Shown here: positions 1 through 10,400 of the stretch, piece after piece | Layout: each line of letters begins with the position of its first letter | Position numbering within the stretch: the first letter of the stretch is position 1 | Assembly: GCA_027604665.1 (NCBI GenBank) | Contig: JADGIZ010000200.1 | Location: forward strand, 1-19,902 | Direction of reading: 5' to 3' | Length of the DNA stretch: 19,902 nt | Source of the DNA: Polyrhizophydium stewartii | Lineage: Eukaryota > Chytridiomycota > Chytridiomycetes > Rhizophydiales | Translations under genes and position numbers: made by a program | The notes under the pieces: model-generated | Databases searched by the model: none | Told to the model about the DNA's origin: nothing | What the model saw: only the letters and a program-made list of their open reading frames with translations

Positions 1-26
1 GTGTGTGTGTGTGTGTGTGTGTGTGT
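1..26. repeat. (GT)n microsatellite at window edge
   Basis: An uninterrupted GT dinucleotide run opens the window. It is followed by a CTGAC branch-like motif near 46-50 and GCGCAG ending at 66, so I read the run as part of an intron of the gene whose last exon starts at 67. The true length is unknown because the window starts inside it. Confidence 0.85.
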
Positions 27-66
27 TTGGTGGCGAGGGAGGCGGCTGACCGCGGACGGCGCGCAG

Positions 67-981
67 AACGAGTGCGCGTTTCTCGAGTGCCCAGAGATCT
101 TCGAGGACTACGAGGGCCAGATCTCGCACAAGGCGATGCGGCGGCGTGCGGCCGCCATGGCCGAGGCGGCGGGCCTGAATCCCGCTGGCGCCGCGCAGTC
201 GGGGCCCAACGGGTTCGCAACACCCGCGCACTCGCCTGACCGGTTTGGCGGCGCGCGCGCAGACTCGGGCGCGCGGTCCGCCTCGCGAGCCGATCCTTCT
301 GCCACCTCCAGCGCCGCCGCCGCGGTCGCTTCGCTGCTGTCGCCCCTCGTCTCGCCCATCCGCGCGGCGGCCGAACCGCTGCGCACTGGCCGGAGCAGGT
401 CGAGCGGCGGCCGTATCCAGACCGTTCCCGCCGACGAGATCATGCAGCACCACCGCGCCGGGCACGGGCACTACCAGCACCAACAGCAGCGTCCGCAGCA
501 GCCGCAGCAGCTCCAGCAGCAGCCCCAGCCTGGGGACGAGGAAGCGTACCGCCGCGAGAAGGAGCGGCGGCGTGCACAACGAAACGCGTCGACGGACTCG
601 CATGGCAGCAACCCGCTGTCGCCCACGCTTGCGCCAACCCCGACCGCCGCCGACGAGGAGGCGTACCGCCGCGAGAAGGAGCGCCGCCGCCGCGAGCGCC
701 GCGAGCGCGAGGCCGGCGAGGCGTCGAGTGCTGCGTCGCCGGCTGCGAGGCACGCCATCCATCCGGGATCTCGCGCGCTGTCGCCGCCGCCGTCGGGATC
801 TTTGGGATCGTCGTCTCGTCGTGGGCCGCCGGCGCTTGGTATGCCTCCTGCCGCGGCGTCGGGGGCGTCTGGGTCGAATCGGTCTGGTTCTGGATCCGGG
901 TCTGGGTCTGGGTCTGGGTCTGGCACCAGTGGTCAGTCCAAGAAAAAGTCGAAGCCGTTGGTCGATCTGTCTGGATTATGA
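67..981 (+). CDS. C-terminal exon of an unrecognised low-complexity protein (5' partial)
   Basis: About 304 residues are visible, ending in TGA at 979-981. The start is set by an intron-like acceptor (CTGAC near 46-50, GCGCAG ending at 66); the frame is also open through the GT run upstream, but that would be a Cys-Val repeat. The only part that looks globular is the first 40 residues (it contains PEIFEDYEGQISHKAMRRR). The rest is Ala/Ser/Pro-rich, then Gln-rich, then holds two copies of a charged segment DEEAYRREKERRR (535-573 and 652-690), then a Gly-Ser run, and ends in a Lys-rich tail (SKKKSKPLVDLSGL). No membrane segment or catalytic motif is visible. I do not recognise the family. The disordered, basic tail could be the cytoplasmic end of a larger membrane or scaffold protein, but nothing here proves it. 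The frame is well supported; the function is unknown. Confidence 0.6.
   Translation, partial: NECAFLECPEIFEDYEGQISHKAMRRRAAAMAEAAGLNPAGAAQSGPNGFATPAHSPDRFGGARADSGARSASRADPSATSSAAAAVASLLSPLVSPIRAAAEPLRTGRSRSSGGRIQTVPADEIMQHHRAGHGHYQHQQQRPQQPQQLQQQPQPGDEEAYRREKERRRAQRNASTDSHGSNPLSPTLAPTPTAADEEAYRREKERRRRERREREAGEASSAASPAARHAIHPGSRALSPPPSGSLGSSSRRGPPALGMPPAAASGASGSNRSGSGSGSGSGSGSGTSGQSKKKSKPLVDLSGL
884..922 (+). repeat. Gly-Ser coding repeat
   Basis: Imperfect TCTGGX hexamers encode a Gly-Ser alternation inside the gene ending at 981. This is probably a slippage-prone linker. Confidence 0.8.
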
Positions 982-1324
982 GTCTGCACATACACCTGCT
1001 TGCCTCTCTTGCACTCTCTCACTCTCACCCTCTCACACACTCCTCGCACGCCCACGCCCACACACACACCCTCACTCATACACACACACCCCCTCACACA
1101 CACACACACACAAGGAAACAACAAAAAACAACTTCTGTCCGATTGTGTTCTTGTGCGGGTGTATGGTGTGCAGAACTGGGCTGTGCACGGCAGATGTGCC
1201 GGCAAGCCTTGAGGCGGAGAAACTGGCCGTGCCGCTTGCGGGGGTGTGAGTGTGTGAGTCGAGGGAGCAGCCATCAGCTGTGTGGCTGAGGTGACGTGTA
1301 CTGCGGAGATTTTTCACCACTGAC
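982..1324. other. Intergenic spacer with CT/CA-rich low-complexity tract
   Basis: No convincing gene lies here. From about 1005 to 1112 the sequence is CT-rich and then CA-rich with (CA)n runs, followed by an A-rich stretch near 1112-1132. It must hold the 3' end of the upstream gene and the promoter and 5' leader of the ABC transporter; I could not assign a TATA box or polyadenylation signal with confidence. Confidence 0.6.
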
Positions 1325-4300
1325 ATGCTGCGGCCGAGGTGCACGGCACCGCCCCTGCCGTGGCGGCGGAAGTTCACAGAAAAGGCGGGAGCCAGAGGCA
1401 AAGGCTCCGCAGCGCTTGGGGTTGTGATGTCGGGACAGTCGGCCATGTCAGGCAACGACTCCTGGCCCGCCGCCGGAGTCTCCGCAGCTGAAGCCACCGC
1501 CGCCTCCGACGGCAGTCCAGCCACGCCCAAGCGGCCGTGGTGGCGACAGCCGGAGCCGTTGTCCGACGACACCTGCCCCAATACGACGGCCTCGGTCGTA
1601 TCAAAACTCCTCTTCCTCTGGATGGACCCCGTATTCCGGCTCGGCTGGTGCCGTCCGCTTGAACTCAAGGACATCTGGAGGCTGCCGCTCAACATGCGCG
1701 TCGAGGTCATGGCCGACGAGCTCGAGCAGGTGTGGGCGGCCGAGGTCGCTGCGCACCCGCCCAAGCATGACGCCAAGGCAGCCGCCGGCGACTCTGGCGG
1801 TGCCGCGACGCCACAAGCGCATGCCAAGGCGGCGGACGATTCGCCGTCGCGACGTGCACTGTGGTCTTGGCTGTTCAGAAAGCTGCTGCCCATCGGCTTC
1901 CTGAAGTTCGGTTCAGACGTTTGCGAGATGACGGCGCCTTTCATAATCAAGCTGGTCATTGCATACGTTGCATCGGCGCACTCTGGCTCGTCAAGTGCGC
2001 CGCTCGGTGTCGGGTGGGTGGATTTCTCGCTGGCGGCAGTGGCTTGAAATCGCAGAGTCAGCTGACGCATTCGGGCTTGACATCCACAAAGCTTCGGCCT
2101 TGCTGTGCTGCTATTCGCAGTGCAGCTATTGAGCGCAATCATGCTGAACCAGTACTACTTTGGCGCGTCGATGATTGGGATCAGTTTTCGCGGCGCAATG
2201 ACCAGCTTCATCTATCGAAAGTCGATGCGGCTCTCGGCTTCTGCGCGTCAGAACTTCAGCTCGGGCAAAATCACCAACTTGGTATCCACGGACGCCCAGA
2301 GATTCGAAAACCTGTTGTTTCTTTTTAAACTCGCTTTGGACCTCACCGATTCGGATTGTCGTCATCCTCGTCTTCTTGCTGCTACAGCTCGGGTAAAAGC
2401 CGTCCTGATTGAATGCCGCGTGTGCAGCATACCGACCGATGCTGATACATTCAGTCGATTTCGAAAAAAAACTGACCGTTATGACTCAGATGGCCTGCAC
2501 TTGTCGGCGTCGTTATAGTGGTCATCTTGGGCCCGATCCAAGACAAGCTGTGGCGCGTCATGGCCGGCATCCGCAAAGAAGTCGCTCCCATCACCGACAG
2601 GCGTGTGCGCCTGACGCAGGAGGGCCTGCAGGGCATCCGCGTGCTCAAGTTCTTCACCTGGGAGAAGCCGTTCCTGCAGCAGATCGAGGACCTGCGCAAG
2701 AAGGAGGTCCGCCTCAATCTCAAGAAGAGGTGCGTCTCTGCCGCCCGGCCGCCTATCACTGTGCACGAGCTGCGATTGCTGACTCACAGACCGTCCATCT
2801 CTCTGCCACAAGTCTCACAGTTGCCTTTGTCTCGACGCTGGCATCAGCACTTCCGAGCATCGCGGCAGCGCTCTCGTTCATCATTTACAGTCTGACTGCA
2901 GGTGGCGACCTCGATCCGGCGCGCATCTTCTCGTCGCTTGCGTGGTTCAACCAGCTGCCCATGCCGCTCGTGTTCCTCCCTCAGGTCTTCTCGTCGTATG
3001 CGGACGCCACGGTCGCCATCAAGCGCATCCAGGAGCTGCTGCTCGCCCCCGAGATCGAAGCGCCGGCGACCATCGACCCTGCCGCCAAGAACGCCGTTGA
3101 GATTGTCGATGGCGACTTCACCTGGGACACGCTGCCGCCGTCCGACGAGAACACCGACGCCGCACAGGACAACAAGGACGCCGCCAAGACCGACAAGCCG
3201 CGCTGGTTCGTTGTCAAGAACAAGGGCGACAAGAAGGGCGGCGCCGGCGAGGAGGTCGAGCTCGAGGTTGCCGAGACCGTCGCCGACTCGTCGTCGCTCG
3301 ACACGCCGCGCTCGACGCTGCGCAACATCAACCTCGCGATCCCGCGCGGCAAGCTTGTTGCTGTTGTCGGCCCCGTCGGCTCGGGCAAGTCCAGCCTGCT
3401 CAACGCGCTCGTCGGCGAGATGAAGCACGTCAAGGGATCGGTGACGTTCTCGTCGCGGCTCGGATATGCTTCGCAGCAGGCGTGGTGCGTGCCGACCTGC
3501 GCGTGCGTTCGTGGCTGCCCGTGCAGCCTGTGCACCGACGCACATGCGCTGCCTGCACACCGAGAGCCGCCTGCTGATGCCTCGCCTCCGTGCATGCGCG
3601 TGTGTGCGTGGGACCGCGGCGTCCCGCCACTCCTGCAGGATCCAGAATGCGTCTGTCAAGGACAACATCCTGTTTGGCCAGCCGCTCGACCAGGAGCGGT
3701 ACCACGCGGTGATCCGCGACTGCTCGCTCGAGAAGGATCTCGAGATCCTTGCCGACGGCGACCTGACGCAGATTGGCGAGCGCGGCATCAACCTGTCAGG
3801 CGGCCAGAAGCAGCGCGTCAACCTCGCGCACATGGTGTACTTCAACGCCGACATTGTGCTGCTCGACGACCCGCTGTCGGCCGTCGACGCGCACGTTGGC
3901 CGCGCGCTGTTCGACAACTGCATCCAAGGAGCGCTGGCGGGCAAGACGCGCATTCTTGTCACGCACCAGCTGCACTTCTTGCCGCGCGTCGGCTATGTGA
4001 TTGTCATGAGGGACGGCGAGATTGCCGAGCAGGGCACGTTCAGCGAGCTGATGGCGGCCAACGGCGAGTTTGCGACGCTGATGCGCAACTATGGCGGCGT
4101 CGGCGACTCCGAGTCCGACGATGCGTCCGAGCTGGACGACAAGAACGGCGCCGTGGCGCACAGGCACGCTCATGCCCGCGCTGCCAATGCCACTGGCGAC
4201 GCCGAGGCATCGGGCAAGCAGGAAGTGCGCGAGCTGATGCAGACCGAGGACCGCGCCACGGGCACCGTCAACGGCCAAGTGTGGCTGTCTTACTTTGTCG

Positions 4301-6114
4301 CGGCCGGTGGCGGCAGCTTTGCGCTCGGCCTGACCCTCATCCTGCTGTTCATGCAGGGCTCGCAGTCTGCCAGCAGCATCTGGCTCGCGATCTGGTCGGA
4401 CTCGTCGGTGCCCAACTTTGGCGCGAACCAGTACATTGGCGTGTTCATGGGCATCAGCGTCGCGTCTGCGATTGCGTACTTCCTGTACGGCACATATCTC
4501 GCTGTGCAGGGCACGCGCGCGGGTAGGGTGCTGCATGAAGCCGCACTGTCCAATGTGTTCCGTGCGCCGGTCGGGTTCTTTGACACCACGCCGCTCGGCC
4601 GCATCATCAACCGCTTCTCCAAGGACCAGGACGGCATTGACACGACGCTGATTGACGCCTTCCGCATGTTCCTCGAGACGCTGTCGCTGTCACTCGCGTC
4701 GTTTGCGCTGATCATCTATGCGACGCCGCTGTTTGCGATTCCGTTTGTGCCCGTACTGGCCATGTACTACGTGGTGCAGATGGTGTACCGCAAGTCATCG
4801 CGCGAGATCAAGCGTCTTGACTCGATCACGCGGTCGCCGCTGTTTGCGCACATTGGCGAGACGCTCAACGGCACTGCGACCGTGCGTGCGTACCGCGAGC
4901 AGGACCGGTTCATTGTGCGCAACAACGAGCTGATCAACACCAACTTTGCGCCGTACTTTTTGGTTTTCGGGTGCTCGCGGTGGCTGTCTGTTCGCTTCGA
5001 GTTCTTTGGCTCGCTGCTCGTGTTCTTCTCGGCCATGTTTGGCGTGCTGTCGCGCGACAGCTCGAGCTTCTCGCCGGCCTTCTTTGGCCTTGCGATTTCG
5101 TACTTGCTGCAGATCACGGCAAATCTGAGTTGGTGCATCCGGCAGTTCACGGACATGGAGATTGCCATGAACGCCGTCGAGCGCGTCAACTATTACGCGC
5201 ACAAGCTCGAGCTCGAGGCGGCCGAGATCACTGACGTGAGGCCGCCCGCGGGCTGGCCGGCCAAGGGCGAGATCGAGTTCAAGGACGTGTCGATGCGGTA
5301 CGCCCCGGACCTGCCGCTGGTGCTCAAGAGCGTGTCGTTCTCGATCCGCAACAAGGAGAAGATCGGCGTCGTGGGCCGCACGGGATCGGGCAAGTCGTCG
5401 CTGATGCAGGTGCTGTTTCGCATGGTCGAGCCCGCGTCCGGCGCCATTGTCGTCGACGGCATCACCACGAGCGAGCTCGGGCTCAAGGATCTGCGGTCGG
5501 GCCTGGGCATCATCCCGCAGGACCCCGTGCTGTTCTCGGGCACGTTCCGCCGCAACCTGGACCCGTTTGGCGAGCACACGGACGCGGAGCTGTGGGACGC
5601 GCTCGAGCGCGCCAACATCAAGGCCAAGGTCGCCGAGAGCAACAGCGGGCTCGACGGCGAGGTGCAGGAGAACGGCGAGAACCTTTCAGTCGGGCAGCGG
5701 CAGCTCGTGTGCCTTGCGCGCGCGATGCTCAAGAAGCCGCGCGTGCTTGTGATGGACGAGGCCACGGCCAACGTCGACTATGAGACCGACGCCATCATCC
5801 AAAAGTGCCTGCGGCAGGACTTTGGCGACTCGACGGTGCTGACGATTGCGCACCGGCTGGTGAGCGCTGCCTGCGAGCGTGTGTCGTGCGGCGTGTGGGC
5901 GGTCAGTGCTGACGCTGTTGGTGCGTGTGTGTGTGCACAGAACACGATTGCGGACTATGACCGCGTGATGGTGCTGTCTGCGGGCGAGATTGTCGAGTTT
6001 GACACGCCGCAGGCACTCGTCGCCAAGGAGGGCGGCGTGTTCCGGTCCATGGTCGACGAGACCGGCCCGCAGAACGTCGAGGCGATCATGCGGATGATCC
6101 GCGGCGAGCTGTGA
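1325..6114 (+). CDS. ABCC/MRP-type ABC transporter (short, without TMD0)
   Basis: ATP-driven exporter of the ABCC subfamily, expected in the plasma or vacuolar membrane to move organic anions, conjugates or drugs; the substrate is not predictable. Exons: 1325-2013, 2092-2392, 2490-2729, 2813-3484, 3639-5859, 5941-6114. They total 1431 codons plus stop once one surplus base near 2322-2329 is discounted. Order: linker and TMD1; NBD1 with Walker A GPVGSGKSS (about residue 596), LSGGQKQR (about 685) and Walker B DIVLLDD, whose Asp replaces the catalytic Glu as is usual for ABCC NBD1; TMD2; NBD2 with GRTGSGKSS (about 1213), LSVGQRQL (about 1315), VLVMDEATA and TIAHRL. The opening SKLLFLWMDPVFRLGWCRPL is the normal start of the MRP core, so TMD0 is absent, as in ABCC4/5-like proteins. 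The start is uncertain: 1427 would shorten it by 34 residues. Frameshift: the frame breaks after NLLFLF and resumes one base later as SLWTSPIRIV. Confidence 0.9.
5860..5940 (+). other. Last ABCC intron, 81 nt, stopless and in frame
   Basis: GTGAGC donor and CACAG acceptor separate HRL from NTIADYDRVM, which are adjacent in ABCC NBD2. The intron is 27 codons long with no stop, so retention would insert a Cys-rich 27-residue segment after the H-loop without changing frame. Confidence 0.75.
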
Positions 6115-6438
6115 TGGAGCGATGGGTGGTCCCATACTTGAAGAATGAATCTTTGGTTGTCGCGCGCGCGGGCCGTGTGTGCCGTGCCGGAAGCGGAGGC
6201 GGCCGAGAGCGGTGTCGCATCGTGCTCCGTGCGGCGCGGACTGACACACGGCGGCACCTTCTCGAGCGCCCTTTTTGCGACGGGGCCCTGCGCGGAAAGT
6301 GCGCACCAATCATCTCCTCTCGACGCCTCGGCGGCCGCGCGGCGCACAAAAGGCGCGCGGCGCTGCCCTCTCCCCTCCAGACTCGCTCGCAAGTCGCCCG
6401 CACACACACACGCACACTCGCCCACATACGCAAACCAT
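6115..6438. other. Intergenic region upstream of the X325-like gene
   Basis: 324 bases without a supported gene. It ends in a pyrimidine-rich stretch (about 6364-6380) and a CA-rich leader (about 6400-6433) just before the ATG at 6439, with ACAAAAGG near 6346 as the only weak TATA-like candidate. GC-rich palindrome-like CGCGCGCG runs occur near 6161-6170. Confidence 0.5.
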
Positions 6439-7239
6439 ATGCTCGTCGTCGTCGCCCTCGTCCTCACCGCCGTCGCTGGCCCCGCCGCCGCGCACTTCTC
6501 TCTCACAGTCCCGCCGACTCGCCTCTTTGACGAGCTCGAGGAGATCAATGCCCCCTGCGGCGGCGGCAACACCCCGAGTGCCACGCGCACCGTCTTCACC
6601 AAGGGTGAGTTGTGCGCTGGTCGGCGGCAGCTCCCTCGCGCGAGACATGGGCCGGGCGTGAGCTCGCTGCGGTCTGGGGCGAGGTTTGTGCACCTCGTAG
6701 TCTGTTCTGCGCCTGGCTGACCATCACGGGAACCCGCGCCGCCCGCCTCGGCCAACCTGCCGCACGCCCCAGACTCCAAGGTCACCATCAAGTTCGCGGA
6801 CAAGCAGGGCACCGCCTCGGTGTTCCTCGGCATCGGCGAGAACCCGACCACCTTCCCGATCAAGGTCGGCGAGCTGACCATGAGCAAGTTTGGCGACTAC
6901 GACATCCCACTCGACTTTTCGAGCGTGCCCGCCGCGAACGCCAAGTCGCCCGCGACCATCCAGGTCATTGTCAACAGCGACGGCGCGCTGTACCAGTGCG
7001 GCGACGTCACGCTCAACCTCGCCACGGCCACGCCGGCGTCGTCGTCCTCGTCGGCCGTCCCACCAAAGACCTCGTCGGCTCCTGCGGCGACGACGGCTCC
7101 GGCAAAGACCACCGACGGCGGCTACGCTACCTCCAAGCCGAGCTACCCGACTGACGGCCCGATTCTCAGCGGCGCCAAGTCGACCGGCGCCAGTGCTGTG
7201 CTTGCCGGGCTGGCTCTGCTGCCCCTCGCCCTCCTCTGA
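6439..7239 (+). CDS. Secreted Bim1/X325-type copper protein, probably GPI-anchored
   Basis: Two exons, 6439-6604 and 6773-7239, give 210 residues. The 18-residue signal peptide (MLVVVALVLTAVAGPAAA) ends exactly before a His, so the mature chain starts HFSLTVPPTR, as in LPMO-like X325/Bim1 proteins where His1 binds copper. APCGGGN and YQCGDVTL are the two conserved Cys blocks of that family; the Asp after the second Cys (about residue 133) is the expected third copper ligand. A Ser/Thr/Pro-rich linker follows, then a hydrophobic tail (ASAVLAGLALLPLALL) typical of a GPI signal. Known family role (Bim1): copper acquisition at the cell surface rather than polysaccharide cleavage. Odd: the second His-brace His is missing from this splice model, though a His codon (NLPHAPD) lies in frame just upstream of the assumed acceptor. 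The intron has GTGAGT, CTGAC at about 6716 and the first AG after it at 6771-6772. Confidence 0.82.
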
Positions 7240-7417
7240 ACCCCATGTGCACCCTGCAACTATGACGCATAAACATGTCGTGTGTCCATCTCGCCGAACG
7301 AGCGTCTTGCAAATATCAGACACCCTGCCAAGCTCATCTTCATTTGTCAGCTGTCCACCGTTCATGCGTTTCGGGAGCCGATGTGAGGATTCGGATAGTG
7401 TGTGGCCTCGGTGAGAG
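7240..7417. other. Convergent gene junction
   Basis: 178 bases between the stop of the X325-like gene (plus strand) and the stop of the guanylyl cyclase gene (minus strand). It is slightly more AT-rich than its surroundings (for example GCATAAACATG near 7266) and should hold both 3' ends; I see no gene. Confidence 0.6.
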
Positions 7418-10400
7418 TCACTGCGGCGGGAGCTCGTACGGGAAGTCCTCCTTTCCGGTCAGGAAGTACGTGTTCATCTTGCCCTTGCCCTGTAATTGTG
7501 CTCGGCGTCAGCGTCCAGTCGAGCCGTCAACTGCAACTGCCAACCGGGATCAATCTCACCTTGACTTCGATCTCGCCGCGCGAGACGAGGTGGTAACCGC
7601 CGACAGCCGACAGCTCCCTGAACGTCGTTTCGCTGACCTGGATCTTCATGGCTGTGGTTCAAAAGCGAGAGCGTCAGCGAAGCGCCATGGCGGGATGTTG
7701 TGACAAAGCGGTATGAGACGCACGCGAGCTGGTCGACTCCATGCGCGACGCCGTGTTGACCGTGTCGCCCTGGATTCGGCCGCGAGCGTGAACGTCAGCG
7801 CCGCAAAAGTTGGGCACTGTCATGCCACGCAGGACCAACTTACAAACAGGCAGTAGCGCGGCATCTTGCAGCCCACGACACCAGCAACCACGGGGCCAGT
7901 TCTGATACCGATGCGCACACGCAGACGCAGGTCCGGCTTCTGCTCGAACTTGAACGTGTACACCTTGGACATGATGTGAAGCGCGAGCGTGGCAATCTCG
8001 CCCGCGTGGCGCTTGCCGTTGGGCTTGGGCACGCCCGACACAATCATGTACGAGTCGCCTGATGGGATAGTCAGCATCTCGCTGCACGATTACGCACCGC
8101 ATCGCACAGGCAAGCTCACCAATCGTCTCGACCTTGTATGCGTCGTACTGCTGGATGACGAGATCAAACATGTTGTACATCGAGTCAAGCATGGCAATGA
8201 TCTCGGACGGCGGCGCCGTCACGCAGTAGTTGGTGAAGCCAACAATGTCGAGCAGGAAGACGGTCGCCGACTCGAACGTCTGCGGTTCGACCTGCTTTCC
8301 TTCAAGCAGCTGGCTGGACACACTCGGCGGCAGCATCTGACTGAGCAGATCGTCGGCCTTTTTGCGATACACGTTGAGCTGCGCAATCAAATTCTCGAGC
8401 TCGGCCTTCTTGGCCGCGTCCTTGGCGCGCATCTCGGTCTCGAGTCGGACCTCCTCGGTCAGGTCCCGGATGATGCCCGTGAACAGGTGCTCTTCGTTCT
8501 CCTTGACCTCGGACACGGAAAGCTGCACGGGGAACTCGCTGCCGTCTTTGCGCAGCCCCGAAACGCGGCGGCCGATGCCGATCACTTTTTTGACGCCCGT
8601 GGAGAGGTAGTTGCTGAGGTAACGGTCGTGATTCACGGCGATCCGCTCGGGCATCAGCATCTTGATGTTCTTGCCCATGACCTCTGCGGCCGTGTATCCA
8701 AACATCTTCTCCGCCGCGGCGTTGAAGCGCACGATGATGCCCGTCGGGGTGATGTTAATGATGCCGTCGACGACCGTCTCGAGCACGCTGTTGAGGATGC
8801 GGCGCTCGATGAGCATCTTCATCTCGGCGTCATGCACCGACTGCTCCATCTGGATCTCCTTTTCCTGGATCGAGATCAGCAGCTCGATTTCCCTGTTCTG
8901 CTCCTGGCGTAAGAGCTCCATCTCGTGCGTGTGCTGCTCCTCAATCTCGCTGAGCCGCGAGTCGATCGACAGCTGGCACTCGTTCATCTCTTGCTGCAAG
9001 GTGCCGATGAGCGAGTGCTTCTCCTGGCGCTGCTTGGCTGCCAGCGCGTTGAGGGTCGTCTGGCGCATGAGCCGCATGTCCGCGGCGGGGTCGCTCGCGT
9101 TCGTCTCGTCTACGCCAGAAGCGACCCCGTTGGATGTCGCCATGCCGATGCCAACCGAGGTCGAAAACGCCGCGGCGATGTAGTTGCGGTTCTGCGACGA
9201 CGACGCATGGCTGCTTTTCTCGGACATGAGGTCGTCTATTGACATGCGCCGTCCCGAAAAGGCGGTTCCGACGTTCAGCGAGCCGTACTTGGACGATGTG
9301 CTGTCATTCTTGATTTGCTTGCAGGCAGCGATGCTGTTGGTGCGGCACTCAGCACTCTTACCTCGCTGTGCGTCTTTGGCGTCAAGCGCAGTTGATATGG
9401 AGAAACTTACCGCTGCTCCTGCTGGATGCGTAACTTGCGGATGGCGTTTCTGTGCTGCTGCTGGAGACGCTTCATGTCCTGCTGGTTGTTCTGGATGATG
9501 ATTTGCAGCTTCTCCTCCTCGTGCTTGATGAGCAGGCGCTCCTTCTCGGCCTGCATCTCAACAAACTGCGCGTCTAGCAGCTCAGCCAGCCGGATCGTGT
9601 GCGTCGTCTTGAGATTGCCGAGCTCGTCGTAGCACTTGACCTCGAGCTCAAAGCGCTCCTTGGCCTGGCGCAGCTCGGTCTGCTGCGTCTCGCGCAGCTG
9701 GTCGTTGATTCGCTTGTTGAGCACGGCCTGGTGGGTCTGGCGGACGTGGAACTTTTTGGAGAGCGTCGAGCGCAGCTCCTCGGGCAGGTGCTTGGTCTCG
9801 AGCTCGTTGAGCATCTTCTCGTTAGCCATCTTGCGCTCCTGGGCGGCGATCAGCTGCTTGCGCTCCTTCTCGTGCGTCGACTCCATGTGGGCGATCAGGC
9901 TGTTGAACCCGGCGAGCAGCTCGCTGAGCGCAAGCTTGATCGAGAGCATCTCCTTGGACGTGGCCTCCTGGCGCCGGATGAGTAAGTCGCGGCGCTTGGT
10001 CTGACGCATCGTCGCCCTCTGCACACGCTTGGCGTCCTTTCGCTCCTTGCGCGCAGCGACAAGCTTCTCGAACGCCTCCTCCATTTGCTTGGTCTCTGCG
10101 GCCTTGGTGGGTGGCAGCGCCGCGGGGGGTCAGTCCGCATAGGCATGCGCTCTGGCGTTGGTGGCAGCGCGAGCTCGCTTCAAGCGGTGCATGCACGGCC
10201 GTACCTGGGCTGCAAGCAGGCCCATGAGCTCTGTCTCGCCGCGCGCGGACAAGAACGCGACATTGGCCGAGCGCATCACCTCTCGCTCGGCCTCAAAGTA
10301 GTTGTTCTCGATGCGCTGGCATTCCGCCCGAAGCGTCTTGAACAGCGCGCTGTTCTTCTCGGCGAAGCTCTCGCGAAAGTAGGTCGCCGCGAGCCGCTGC

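Noticed and set aside
1072..2142. 356-codon minus-strand open frame with a Cys-Val start
   Set aside because: Its end is the CA repeat read in reverse, and it overlaps exons 1-2 of the ABC transporter, which have clear homology on the plus strand.
2324..2330. TTTAAAC, the classic -1 frameshift heptamer, at the ABC frame break
   Set aside because: It is in the wrong phase (zero-frame codons are TTT AAA), and the break needs +1, not -1. A homopolymer indel explains it better.
2730..2789. 60-nt version of ABCC intron 3 ending at CACAG 2789
   Set aside because: It leaves the next exon out of frame; the acceptor at 2812 (CACAAG) restores SLTVAFVSTLASALP, which fits TMD1 spacing.
2844..3962. 372-codon minus-strand open frame
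   Set aside because: It lies opposite the ABC transporter NBD1; its Arg/Leu/Val-rich composition is the complement of GC3-rich coding sequence.
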